This document shows positions 34,729-46,395 of a DNA stretch of 64,000 bases, piece after piece. The position numbers and the translations under genes are program-made. Origin of the DNA: Epichloe hybrida. Taxonomy: Eukaryota; Ascomycota; Sordariomycetes; Hypocreales; Clavicipitaceae. Positions within the stretch are counted from its first letter, which is position 1, and each line of letters starts with the position of its first letter. The notes below the pieces were generated by a model. It searched no databases. It worked only from the letters and a program-made list of their open reading frames with translations, and was not told where the DNA came from. Location: assembly GCA_019022495.1 (NCBI GenBank), contig JAFEKR010000003.1, forward strand, positions 2,728,001 through 2,792,000. Reading direction: 5' to 3'.

Positions 34729-35334
34729 CGACAGTCTTGCCTGCATTCGACCGTTGTGTGTTCTAACATATGTGCATGAAGATTCTATACTCTGTCGAGG
34801 AGCTTAAACTAGGGCATTCACTCTGTCACTTGGCTATTTATGTAATGTTATGATGCTATATATTATTTGCTGATGTACCATTTGCCGAAAATCAAGAGAG
34901 AAAAATATTCAGGGAAGTTTGATTTTGCATTTCTTTCCGATCAATGGTTGTGGAGAAAGAACCCACTACATCTGTAGTAACATATGGTAACTCACTCGGT
35001 GAATAATCGATTTGAAATCCTGCATTTATTTTTTTCTCGCCGCGGTCAATCTCGTATCAGTGCGAAGGTTCATGTCAGGTAGTTGTTAAATATTAAGTTG
35101 CAATCCGTACGGAGTCCGTACGGAGTACTCCATAGAACTCCGCATATTGCCAAATCTGGACCGGTGGGGCTGCTGTTATCGCACGTGCATAGAAGGACCG
35201 TGACCCACCGATAAGATTATTATTTTGGCAAGCTCATCGCAAGAATTTATTTGGCTAATGAATGACTCTTTCCGTGCTTCCATGGGGCATCGACTTCAAA
35301 ACACTGAAACGGATTTTGAAAAGGTCAACTCAAA
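34729..35334. other. Intergenic region between PTC7 and UTP23 genes
   Basis: 606 bases. The left part is A+T-rich 3' sequence. A CCGTACGGAGT repeat pair (35105-35135), related to the dispersed palindromes, lies about 200 bases before the UTP23 start. Confidence 0.5.
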
Positions 35335-36350
35335 ATGAGAGGAAAACGATCAAAGCAGTACCGCAAGCTTATGGAGCGGTATTGCATGACGTTTGGCTTT
35401 CGCGAACCTTACCAAGTTTTAGGTAGGATATCACTACCTCAAAGCATAGTCTCCAAACCTTTCGCTAATGCTGTTGCATAGTCGATGCCGAAATGGTCCA
35501 GGATTCCTGCCGCTTCAAGATGGAGCTAGAGCCCGCGCTTCAACGGACTGCGCACGGAAAAGTGAAGCCGAGTAGGTGGCTGATCAGTCTCCCCAGTTCT
35601 CCCCCGAAGCGTGCTAACATGGCAATAGTGATAACACAATGCGAGATTCGAAAACTCTACTCAAAAAAGAACGAACCGGGAATCAATGAAGCTATTGAAG
35701 TGGCCAAGTCATGTGAAAGAAGGCGCTGCGGTCATCACCCCGACGAGTATCCAGAGCCACTCAGCACCCTGGAGTGTTTCCAATCTGTCATCGACCCGAA
35801 GGATACGGGAGAGAACAAGCATCGATATGTTGTGGCGAGCCAAAACCACGAGTTGAGACGAACGCTGCGCGGGGTCCGAGGAGTTCCCTTGATATACATC
35901 AAAAGAAGCGTCATGATTTTGGAACCCATGTCTGATGAGAGCGTTCAAATCCGAGCTAGGGAAGAACGCAAGAAATTCAGAGCGGGACTAAAGCCCACGA
36001 TTGGCAAGAGAAAAAGAGAAGAAAAGGAGGACGGAGAAGATGACGCCGCTGGCAATCCTGGCGGGGAGGGGGGGGATGAGACAGCGAGTGGAATTAACGG
36101 GTCATCCGCAGAGGCAGCGAAAAAGAAGAAGAAGCGCCCTGGTCCCAAAGGCCCAAATCCCTTATCCGTCCAGAAGGCCAAGAAGAAGTCGCAACCAAGT
36201 ACGAAAGAGGAGCAAACTAGGGATGCCGAAGCACCGGCTAAGCGTAAGCGACGGAGAAGGGCTAAGCTTTCCGAAGCGTCGGCATCGACTGACAATGATG
36301 GCGGCGACAGCGGCGCTCCTGCAGCTGTTTCGGCTGGTGGTGAGAGCTGA
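35335..36350 (+). CDS. UTP23: U3 snoRNP-associated protein Utp23 (PIN-domain, small-subunit processome)
   Basis: Exons 35335-35422, 35482-35571 and 35629-36350, introns 35423-35481 and 35572-35628; 299 residues. The N-terminus MRGKRSKQYRK and the motifs FGFREPYQVLVDAEMV and HGKVKPMITQCEIRKLY, rebuilt across both splice junctions, identify Utp23. It has an Fcf1/Utp23 PIN-like domain over about residues 1-165, with the Cys/His cluster CERRRCGHH typical of the family, and RGVRGVPLIYI near its end. The tail from about residue 180 is Lys/Arg/Ser-rich and probably nucleolar. By family, the protein acts in the nucleolus in early 18S rRNA processing and snR30 release; in yeast the PIN active site is not catalytic. 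Confidence 0.93.
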
Positions 36351-37251
36351 CGGTAGACCAGGCAGGCTTTTTGTTGCGCGGAATATATTTTGCATCGTGG
36401 ACTACACACTATGGCGTTCATCTGGAGTCGAGTCGAGGCAAGGAAGATGGCATGGTGTACCATGGGATACACTCACTCAAAAAGTCTTCGTTCTGAAATA
36501 AGTATACATATTTCTTTCTGTTGATGATAACCGGCTGATCTCTCGGCATCGCCGTCCAAGGTCCCCCAACGTTGCCCAACCATGATATTTGCAACCCCAT
36601 GCATGGAGGTAGTTGTTCATATGATATACCATGTAGTGACTAGCTCACAGGCATGATTCTCCAGTCGTGATTTCACATCGATCTCACACGTTTAGTTCGG
36701 TCTAGCTAGGATGACATTTTCCTGGAGGGGAGGGCGCGTCCTGCAGCGGTTACATAGCGCAGGGACTAGGGGGTACACCCCACTGTGCATTTCGGCCGCC
36801 CCGCCAGATCAAGCTGTCTGATGGCAGTGATCCAACATGCAAATTGCCCAGTGCCCCTCATGGGGGCTTGGGCCGGGCAGTTTGGCAGCCATCAGGCGCT
36901 GGAAGCGTAATCCTGCACCACCAAGCCTTTCATCTCAACAATTTTTCCAGGGGAGTTGGCGGGCTTGTCTTTTACCCTGCCCCCCTCGAATAACATGTTC
37001 TCCACGTTCGTCCCGTCACCGCCACTGTCCGCCGTGCACTACCACAACTGTAGTTTAGTTTTCGAAACGGGCCCCCCCTCCCCTCCAAGAAAAAAGAAGA
37101 ACGTCACACGTCCACTCAAGCGCCGCCCATCGACCCCTGAAATCCTTTCGAGTCTCGGATGCGGACAGCAGCAAAGGGGAAGCAACCTCAACCGCAGTCC
37201 TCGTCTCTCGTCTTTGCATTGTGTTGTTGACGAGAGAGTCAAGAGCCCATC
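36351..37251. other. Intergenic region before the DUF726 gene
   Basis: 901 bases. The right part (from about 36900) is C/T-rich, ending ...GAGCCCATC before the ATG, as expected for a fungal promoter and leader. No gene is seen. Confidence 0.5.
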
Positions 37252-40200
37252 ATGGCGAGCAGCAAGGACAAGCAAGCGGACAACGCGGCCGCCAAGTCCG
37301 CGTCGCAAGCTCCTCTCAATGCACCGACTGACACGGATGAATTTGGCCTGCCAATCCGACGAATACAAATTCAAGCTCCAACGAACGAAATATCAAAAGA
37401 ACCGGCCGCTAGTGATAGCCGGAGTGATGCTTCAGAGGATGTGAGGAGGGCGAACAACGTGAAGAAAACCACAGACGCAGCCTCTCCGGCTCCCGCAACG
37501 TTACAAGAGAGGACGGAAACATCACCAGCGCCCGACGAAAAGCCTAGCAAGAGCTCTCCTGACAGTCATGGTGACAGCGTCGCTACCGAATTTGAGGATT
37601 CTCAGAGTGCATTACGAAAACGCTCAGCGACAGCATTTCCTTCCAGACCAGCAGACTTGACCCCTAGAACACAAAGACCAACCCCGGGAGAAACCACTAG
37701 CATCGAAGCAATCTCAAAATTAACCTCAGTCCAGGACGAGACTTTGGCATCCAGCGCGCAAACTCCTAAAGCCGAACAAGAAAAAGCTGACCCCATCAGC
37801 AATGAAACAATTACATCAAAAACGAACGACAAGACGGCCGAGGAATCTTCTACAGCGGCGCAGCAGGAGGAGGAGGAGGAGGAGGAGGAGGAGGAGCAAG
37901 CTAGTCAAGCTAAAGGAAACCACAAACGCGACGTGAGTACCATCAGTGCTGCGAGTACTGGAGGTGGCATCAATCCAGGGCTGTCGGAATTCTCCCACCA
38001 GCAGCTTTCCGTGCAACAAGAGGAAGCGAAGGAGGACCCCGATGGTGGTTGGCAGACCATGCCTGCCTTTGCACCATATGACATGTACGACGACGATAAC
38101 CGCTTGATTGCTCGGGAACATAATGACGAAGAGGACGAAAAGTATACCTACGGTGGGCTCGGAGGCGCAGGGAAAGGATACACGCGGGTGATAATGGACG
38201 ACGATGCTGACTCCGTAACGAGCATGGATGACAACACGAAATATCTTTTCAAAGAATTCAAAGGGACCGGCCTCGCGGACGAAGAAGGACGCGATGCCGT
38301 ATCTCAGATGCAAGCCACAAAAGACCTCCTGACCGAAGGCCAGAGAATAGCATACGTCGGAGTGGTGCGGCTGGAAATTGCCAAGCTGGTCAAGGAGTCG
38401 GAGGAAACGGAAATCACAAAAAAGACCAAAAAAGAGGTTACGACCAGCGCGGAGGCTCTGAAGATGTGGGGTCAAAAGATGATGATTCGCCTTTATGCTC
38501 ATATGGACATCAGCGAAGCAGAGCAGCTCATGATTGAGCAGCTGGCAGAACACGGTGTTGTGCCGAAGGATCTGACGCCCGCGCTCCATGCCAACTCTCG
38601 CGTTCACAACCCCATGGCCGAGGACCGCGCGCCAGGAGAGGGTAGCTCAAGATCAACTTCTACTTCCCCCCTCCCTGCATCTCCAGCAGACGAGAAGCCA
38701 GCCGAACTTCCGCCACCATACGAGAGCCTCGATCATGGTGAACTACCGGCCGTGCAGACACCGTCCCAGCTTCCCACCACGGAGAAGATTGACATCGATC
38801 TTCGCTGGACGGTGCTTTGTGACCTGTTCCTCATCTTAATCGCCGACTCCATCTACGACGCCCGCTCGCGACTCCTCCTGGAACGTGTGGCCGAAAGCCT
38901 GGAAATCTCATGGATAGACATTTGCAGATTTGAAAAACGAGTCACGGACGCGCTCGAAATGCAACAGGCTGCCGAGAAGGAGAACTGGAATGAGGACGAG
39001 CACATGGAATCTAGACGAAAGATGGCGCTGAAGAAACGATACGTGATGATGGGTCTTGCCACGGTCGGCGGCGGCCTGGTTATTGGACTGTCTGCTGGAT
39101 TACTGGCCCCCGTCATTGGCGCCGGCCTCGCCGCAGGATTCACCACCATCGGCGTCACGGGCACCGGCAGTTTCTTGGCCGGCGCGGGGGGTGCTGCCGT
39201 CATCACGTCGTCGGCTGCAGCGTCGGGAAGTTTGATCGGCGGCCGTGCTGCGGGCCGCCGGACCGGCTCAGTCAAGACGTTTGAGTACAGACCACTGCAC
39301 AACAACAAGCGCGTCAACCTCATTGTGACGGTGTCAGGCTGGCTGACTGGCAAGGTGGATGACGTCCGCTTGCCATTCAGCACCGTGGACCCCATCATGG
39401 GGGACATCTACTCGGTCCTCTTCGAACCCGAGATGCTGCGGAGTATGGGCGACACCATTAACATCTTGGCCACTGAGGTATGTCCGTTCCGTCTCTTCAT
39501 CCCGTGAGCAATTACGCGATGGTGGACATTTGGCGTTTAGATGGAGAGAGAGCATGACACTGACTGACTGACTGACTGACTGACTGACTGACTGACGCGC
39601 AACCCTTCTGATAGGCCCTCACGCAAGGACTGCAGCAAATTCTGGGTAGCACCATTTTGGTCAGTCTGATGGCGGCTTTGCAGCTGCCCATTGTATTGAC
39701 CAAACTGTCGTATCTTATCGACAATCCATGGGCCGTGTCTCTCGACAGAGCCACGGCCGCTGGTTTGATTCTGGCCGACTCACTGATGGACCGCAGCCTG
39801 GGCACTCGACCCATCACCCTTGTTGGGTACTCCATTGGCGCCAGAGTCATCTTCTCGTGTCTACAAGAGCTATCCAAGCGTGGCGCCTACGGACTGGTGC
39901 AGAACGTCTACCTTTTTGGCTCGCCTGTTGTGGTCAAGAAGGATGAATTCCTGCGAGCCAGAACGGTTGTAGCCGGACGCTTCGTCAACGGCTACAACCG
40001 CAACGACTGGATTCTGGGCTATCTCTTTCGGTTGACCAATGGTGGGATCCGTCGAGTAGCCGGGCTCGCCCCTGTTGAGGAAGTGCCGTGGCTGGAGAAT
40101 ATGGATGTTACCGAGCAGGTCCTCGGCCATATGCAGTACGAACAGCCATGCCGGTCCTGCTGAAGAAGTGCGATTGGGTAGTGGAGAGCGAGGTTTTCAC

Positions 40201-40957
40201 AGAAATCGAGGATCCGGACCCCGAGAACCACGATGAACGACAGCGAGAGCTCATCAACGAGATTGAAGAAGCTCGTAAACAGCTAGAAAGGGAGGGCAAG
40301 AAGAAGAGCGGTGCAGGGTTCAGCCTTTTTGGTCGCCGGAAGAAGGCCGAGAGGCAAGAATGGGAAGTGTATGAAGAGTCAGCCGGCAAGGATGGGGGCA
40401 GGGACGCCAAAGGCAGCAATGCCAAGTTGCAAGACAAGAATGGCTGCAACCACGGCGTTTTGTTCGACATTGATGCCATCCGAGCCGAGCTGGCCAAGGA
40501 GAGCTATGACAATGTTGATGCCGAGATGGCACTGCAGATCAAGGAGATCAAGTCCACTCTGCCACCCATGAAACTCGACATGCCACCACCCACCGCGCCC
40601 TCGACGTCGTCCCCGTGTGCCGACGGACGAGGCTCTCTGCGCGAGACCAAGAGCGCCTCGGACATGTTGACGACGGGCGAGTTGGGGTTTGGAAGCGCCA
40701 ACAGCTCACGGCGCGAGCTATCTACTTACCACACCGACCCATACGAGGAAGAAGTGGAAATGACGTTTGACACATCGTTCGCCGACGACTCCAGCCACAA
40801 GTACGCGACGGCTTCGACAGATGGAGGGAACAGCCACGGGCGTCCCGAAATGAGGACCTCGAAAACCCTGCCCAACATTCCCGTATTAGATCCCTGGGCA
40901 GATGCAGATGACGAAGACTTTGGAAAAGAAAAGGAGATATCCATGACGTTTGCCTAG
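37252..40957 (+). CDS. DUF726 (TMCO4/Mil1-like) membrane alpha/beta-hydrolase, with an apparent one-base frameshift
   Basis: Exon 1 is 37252-39477 (742 residues) and exon 2 starts at 39615; the intron 39478-39614 contains a (TGAC)n run. The N-terminal 400 residues are acidic and disordered with a poly-Glu stretch. Next comes a helical domain (TVLCDLFLILIADSIYDA), then Gly/Ala-rich hydrophobic segments (about residues 595-660) that should insert in membrane, then a hydrolase-like core with a GYSIGARV nucleophile elbow and LFGSPVVV. At 40137-40139 the frame ends in a stop (40161-40163) unless one base is added after the CAGTA; the other frame then continues with RTAMPVLLKKCDW and a long conserved-looking tail to 40957. 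With that correction the protein would have about 1189 residues. The yeast relative is Mil1/YFL034W, linked to AP-1 clathrin adaptors. Confidence 0.85.
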
Positions 40958-41368
40958 ACACCAGCGATGGAAGAAAAGTCGGCACAGCACCGCGGTTATA
41001 CACGGATGGGGAGGAGTCAGCATGGGTGTTCGGAATACAGGGAGGAGTTCTCTTATAGCCGTGGATTTCCCCACACTTGAAGGGTAAATTACTGGATTTT
41101 TTTTTTTTTCACTCGGCGTATTTACTTGAATGCGTTTGGCGTTGATGGCATTTGTAAAGGCAAAGTCATGGGTTCACCTACCACAAGGCCTCGTATGGTC
41201 ATGTCATGTCTTGTCATGTCATGGTTCGCATAGTCCGTACAGACAGACACGTATTAATGATATTTCTTTCACGTGCGGGGCGTTCAGTTCCTCGCACAGC
41301 CCGCTTTGGATCTGGAACCGGGTGTGCAAGTTTTCGAGGAAGGCGGAACGGAACGGCCGTGAAGAGAG
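40958..41368. other. Intergenic region
   Basis: 411 bases with a T12 run near 41098-41109 and a GTCATGTCAT repeat near 41198-41222. It should contain the promoter, and possibly a missed first exon with signal peptide, of the next gene. Confidence 0.4.
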
Positions 41369-43004
41369 ATGCAATGCAGCATGTCAGCCGCAGACTGCAG
41401 TGGAGCAGCATCCAACTCGTTCGTGGAGCGACGAAGTGAGCGCGAGATAGAAACTCATCCTACAACACTCTCACTCCCACTATTCCACAAGACGCTACGC
41501 TGCACTTCCGCAGGAGGATATTCATCGAGGGATGGAGGAGAGTCCGTCGGGCGATGGCCTCGACCCCAGCGCCAACTCCCGTACAATGGCATTGACTTTG
41601 CCGGGAATTTCCTTGCAAGCCCAGCCTGGGAGGCACGCATCCTGACGCCCCTGTCGAACCCCAATGTCAATTACACATTCGGTAGCCGGGCAAACATCAG
41701 TTCGATTGCCTGGGTGGCCAGCAGCTCCAGTTCGTCGTCGTCGTCGTCGTCGCCGGGACCGAACGAGACGACGATTGACTCTTTGGCAATCGGGGGCACT
41801 GCCAGGGTGGAGAGTAGCACGAGGAAATGGTTGAGCAGAGGAGAACATGGTACGTCCTGGATTCCATGGTAGGGAACTGTCGTGGATGGGATTGCCATGA
41901 CGTCATTGATCATCTCATACGTGTTCCCGGAGCAACTTGCTTCTTTCGACACGGGAGCATGGTCCATGTTCTTTGCTGCGTATAATCATACGTACAACGT
42001 GGACATTTGATGGTGCTGACTATTGATTATTGCGACCAGCTACGGGGGAGCACTTCATCACCATCCAGATCCAATCATGGCTGCGCCAAGACGCCGACAA
42101 TTCCATGGGCGGCAGCGGCGGGAGAATGGCCGGGGATTCCAGTAGTAGTAGTAGTAGTAGTTCGTCGTATGCACCCCAGCCCGGCGACTACATGAGACTC
42201 AGGATAGAATGGACTAAGCAACAAGGGTCCTCGACAAAAGGCTCCTCGACGTCCGGTCTGTTCACCGTGGCAGACAGCGTCGAAGGAGTCAGCGACAAAT
42301 GGTCCAGAGACATCGTACAAGGCTTCGACAACGACAAGTTGAACGGCAGTGACGAGCCTGCGACTGCGACTGCGACTGCGACGACAAAGACGGCAACCCC
42401 CCCGGCCAGCGATGCCGCCACCGGCACGGGTTCCTCTCCCCAAGGCGTTGCTACGAACAACCCCGGACAAAGCAGCGGCTCGTCGTCCCTGTCCACGGGG
42501 GCCATTGCCGGCATAGCAGTCGGATGCGGCATCGGCGGCTTGATCCTCGGGAGCACCGCCCTGATCTGGTTCTTCATCACGCGACGACAACGACGTCGCC
42601 AACACTCCAGCAAGCAAGGCTGCGATGCGCACGATAAGGCCACCGCCCTCATGGACGACAACAGGAACAGCGTCGCCAATGTCGCCGACTCGCCGCAGCA
42701 TGCCCACTCAGAGGACAAGATTGTCCACGACAGCAGCCGCCATGCTCATCAGCCTGTCCACTCGGCGGCAGGCGTGCCTCCTCGCGGCGAGGAAGCCACC
42801 CGCGACAATAGGGATAGCCATAGCTACCCTCTCACACAACCCTTCCCGCTTGACGTCGTAGAAGAGCGCGGCGAGTCGTGGCGGGATGTGCCCTCTCGCG
42901 CTGCCAACTTTGCGGAGCGAGGCATGACGGATGACGAGAGGCGGCGCTGGGAAGAGGAAGAGAGGCACCTTGATGATGAGATTTCTCGGAACAAGGCGCC
43001 CTGA
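41369..43004 (+). CDS. Single-pass membrane protein with Ser/Thr-rich ectodomain (5' end unresolved)
   Basis: Two exons are clear: up to 41849 and 42040-43004, with intron 41850-42039 (GTACGT...CAG). The junction gives GEHATGEHFITIQ. The conserved-looking extracellular part begins at about 41590 with IDFAGNFLASPAW; upstream text from 41369 has no signal peptide, so a first exon is probably missing or the true start lies elsewhere. The ectodomain has several N-x-S/T sites, a TCG-repeat poly-Ser run (41731-41751), an AGT-repeat poly-Ser run (42141-42160) and an Ala-Thr repeat near 42360. A single transmembrane helix lies at about 42501-42578 (GAIAGIAVGCGIGG...), followed by the basic stop-transfer TRRQRRR and a roughly 140-residue cytoplasmic tail. 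The layout resembles fungal Wsc/Mid2-like surface proteins, but no named domain is recognised. Confidence 0.65.
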
Positions 43005-43761
43005 AAAGAAAAGGGCCGGCGACGGCTGACTTGATTTTCGGTGTGGTTTCGTCGGTTCTGGCTTGTCTGGAGTTGCATGTTGTTTCCTTCCTCCTCCCAG
43101 CACGGGTCCACGAGGAACGAACGAACGAATTACTTGGCTGGGGTAGCATGGCGGTGGTGCGTGTTCCGAATAAAGATAGCACACGTTTTTCATTGTACTG
43201 GATCTCGTGCCCATTGTGCTGTGCTGTGCTGTGCTCCTGTTGAATGCTCGAATCGAACCTTTTATCCGTGGTGGGTGGCTCTTTGCTAGGAGATTGCCGC
43301 ATTCTTCAACATCGAGGTCAAAATAGGGTCTACACACGGAAGCCATGTGCCGGTTTGTTCAAAGAACATTGTTTTCCATGGTGCTGCCTCGCATCCACGC
43401 GGCCTTGGGTCTACAGCTTCGTGAATTTCAACCTGCGTGCATGCCCCCCCCCCCGGCTTCACACATGCCATGCGTTCATGGTCTGTCTTACTGATCATAT
43501 AAGAAATACCAAGTGCCCTTCATTGACCTCTGGTACATACTAGCTCAAAGCTCGATTCTTCACTCCTAGCCCCGGACAACCAAACGCAAAGTATTAACAT
43601 GAACCCACTTCTGCATCTCCCCGTTCACAATCCCCCCCCGGAAACTCAATGCCACAAGGATCCATTCTATTCCCTCTTTCCTTCCAAGGTCAAGGTTTCC
43701 CATGCACTACAACAGCCACGAAGACAGCGCCCCCCCCCCCCTACCACAACAACAGCAGCCC
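43005..43761. other. Convergent intergenic region
   Basis: 757 bases between the membrane-protein stop and the TVP23 stop. It includes C-rich runs near 43444-43453 and 43729-43741 and GTGCT repeats near 43220-43233. No gene is supported. Confidence 0.5.
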
Positions 43762-44651
43762 TTATCCACGAGAGAACCACCGTCCCGCCAAGCTCGTGGC
43801 AATACTCCCCGCCAAATTCGTAGTCCCCAGCGCACTTCCCGCCAAATTAGAAGCCTGGCTGAATTTGTCGCAGCGCGAAAAGGCCAGCGTATTCATAACG
43901 GTCAGAACAAGGGCAATGACTGGTGGTGACCAAGTTAGCATCGTCCTCTCACACCCAAGGGCGTGCGTAGTAAGGCAGGTCGGTCTAGACCAGAGAGACA
44001 AAAGTACGCACTGACAAGCGGCAGCCACAAGAATTGCAGGCTCACCAGCGCCCAGGCAGCCAGGAGAATCCACAGCAAGGGCTGCACATACAGCGACAGC
44101 CAAAAGAACCGGCTGTCCGTCGCATTCACAACCTTGGTACCCGCCTCGCTCGACTCAAACACCCACTTGGAGTCGCCGGCCTGAGGGTCGACCTCGTTCC
44201 ACCATCGCAGGCCCACGAGTCTGCGGCCGGCAATGTTCTTGAGGTAGTAGAAGTCTGCGGCGAGGAGGAGGATCGTGATGATGAAGATCATGACCCTGTT
44301 GAAAGAACAAAGAAAAGTAAGCGAGAGTTAGGCATCTCTTTTCTTGAGAGAGGGAGAAAGAGAGAGAGAGAGAGAGAGAACAGTGGGGAAAGGACCCGTA
44401 CATGCTTGAGCTGACCCAGAGGCCGAAAAAGTATACGAGGACGCTTGCTTGGAGAGAAAGTCAGCATGCTTCGACCCCCAATACATCTTGACATGACGAA
44501 CGGGCAGGGAGCTCAGCTCGGAGAGCCAGGCGTGGAGAAGAAGAAAGACGGACGTACATATTCTGAATGTCAAAAAGGTCAATAGCGTGATGGGATGCGA
44601 GCTCAATCGCCAACTCAGAGTCCCGGGCAGCGGCTGCTGCTGTGCCTCCAT
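43762..44651 (-). CDS. TVP23: Golgi membrane protein Tvp23
   Basis: Four minus-strand exons: 44558-44651, 44402-44447 (46 bases), 44012-44295 and 43762-43919, with introns 44448-44557, 44296-44401 and 43920-44011. Together they encode 193 residues, the usual length of the family. The protein starts [20 protein letters not shown] and has four hydrophobic segments ([36 protein letters not shown], split by an intron; [29 protein letters not shown]). Hallmarks of TVP23/FAM18 are [12 protein letters not shown], the [10 protein letters not shown] motif and [10 protein letters not shown]. By family, it is a late-Golgi vesicle protein involved in membrane trafficking. It is divergent from the CitE-like lyase gene. 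Confidence 0.92.
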
Positions 44652-45268
44652 CTTGCCAAGGTTGAAAATCCGAACACCTCTCCTTCTCTCGGATTGCTTT
44701 GTCGGCCCGAACGTGGTTCGTTTGACGAGGATAATGGTAGATCGCCGCGTGATGCACAGATGTACAGGGACGTCGGGGGGATTGCCTGGCCGGACAATGG
44801 GGTCGCGGTTGATGATGGCGCAAGTTGCTGTCTGTGATGGTGAGCGCAGCAAAGTGGTGAAGTTGTCGTTGTCGTGTCCGTTATTAGTTGTTGGCACCAG
44901 CCACAGGACCCACGCTAGCTCCAGCTTGTTGCGGCGTTTAATAGTGGACAGAGGATTTGTCTCGGAGCTGGACATGAGATGATCCGGCCACTAAATCAAC
45001 CCCCCCTCCCCGGGGACCCGCCGGCACGACTGCATGTGGATTATTTCCCACACGAACCCCAAAAACCTCAATTTGATCCGCCGCACCCAAAAGACTACCA
45101 CGCTGCTCTAAATCTGTGTGCTATACTCCGTACAATCCTCGCACATAACGACTACACCGGGATTCACCACCTCTCTCCCGCTACCAATTCATCCCGACCC
45201 TCTCGCGCCCAGGTACCTCTTGCATCAAGTAACCGTCGGCTACTTGCACCACAACCACACAGCTCATC
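44652..45268. promoter_or_regulatory. Divergent promoter between TVP23 and the CitE-like lyase gene
   Basis: 617 bases between two start codons pointing away from each other. The right part is C/A-rich with CTCTCTCCC tracts before the ATG at 45269. No separate gene is seen. Confidence 0.5.
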
Positions 45269-46304
45269 ATGGCCGCCGCCGCCGCCGCCGCAAGGTCGAC
45301 GTCCATCCTGCGGCGGTCCCTTCTCTATGGTAGACATTCTTCAAACTTCTGCAACATGACGCGAATGGTGCTTACTTGTCCCCCTAGTCCCCGCGTCCTC
45401 CCAGAAGATGCTGACCAAGTCCCTGAGCTTGACCTCGGACAACGTCACATATGACTTGGAAGACTCAGTCACGCCTGCCCTCAAGGAGAGTGCTCGTCAA
45501 CAGCTCAAGCAGCACATTTCTTCGTTAAAGTCTCGCCCTTCATCCGTCTCCGAGCTTGCTGTGCGCGTCAACGCAGTCTCTACCCGGTACGCCCTCCATG
45601 ACCTGACCGCGCTCTCTTCAGAACCTGGCGTAGACGCCGTTGTGGTCCCCAAGGTTGATTCAGCCGCCGACTTGACCTTTGTGACCGACCTTCTTCGCCA
45701 CGTTGCCCCAGAGAGGCATGCACATGATTCAACCAACCCGATCAAAATCATCGCCCTCATCGAATCAGCCCGCGCTGTCATGGACCTCGCCAGCATCTGC
45801 CGAGCCTCCCCCTTTTTGAGTGGCCTCATTTTCGCCGCCGAGGATTTCGCCCTTGACTTGTCCATTACTCGGACACCATCCCTCACGGAATTTCTCTATG
45901 CGCGTTCGGCTGTCGTGACCGCCGCTAGGGCAGCGGGCTTGCCGAGCGCCATTGATCTGGTCTGCACCTCATATCGTGGCGAAGAGGGCCTTGAGAGACT
46001 TCGAGAGGAGTGTGCTGGCGGCAGATCCATGGGCTTCAACGGAAAGCAATGCATTCACCCAAGCCAGGTCGAGCCCGTTCAAACAATATTTGCACCCGGC
46101 CACGATGAGGTCGAATGGGCTGTCAGAGTCGTCATCGCCGACGAAAAGGCGGCTTCATCCGGCAGAGGCGCCTGGACGTTGGAAGGAAAGATGATTGATG
46201 CTCCTGTTGTCGGAAAAGCCCGGGCCGTGGTGGACAAAGCCGAGAGGTGTGGGTTCGATGTCACCGCTTTGCGAAGCAAGTGGAAGAGTCAGGAGCCTGA
46301 GTAA
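45269..46304 (+). CDS. Mitochondrial CitE-like (HpcH/HpaI family) acyl-CoA lyase, CLYBL type
   Basis: Exons 45269-45329 and 45388-46304, intron 45330-45387; 325 residues. The N-terminus is Ala/Arg-rich (about 20 residues) and looks like a mitochondrial presequence. The junction produces RRSLLYVPASSQKML, the CitE signature start. Further motifs: DLEDSV (Mg2+ and acyl-CoA region), AVRVNAVSTR, PKVDSAADL, IIALIESARA, FAAEDFALDLSITR and MGFNGKQCIHPSQV, each where the CitE/CLYBL TIM barrel has its active-site loops. By family, the enzyme cleaves or forms malyl-CoA or citramalyl-CoA-type thioesters; the human relative is citramalyl-CoA lyase. Substrate cannot be told from sequence. It stands alone, with no metabolic neighbours. 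Confidence 0.92.
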
Positions 46305-46395
46305 CGCATGCTGCCTCAAGTAATGAAAGTGCTACGAATATCACTCAAGTCTGTTGCCTGCCTCGTTAATCATGATGGACGAACGAACGGCTGCG

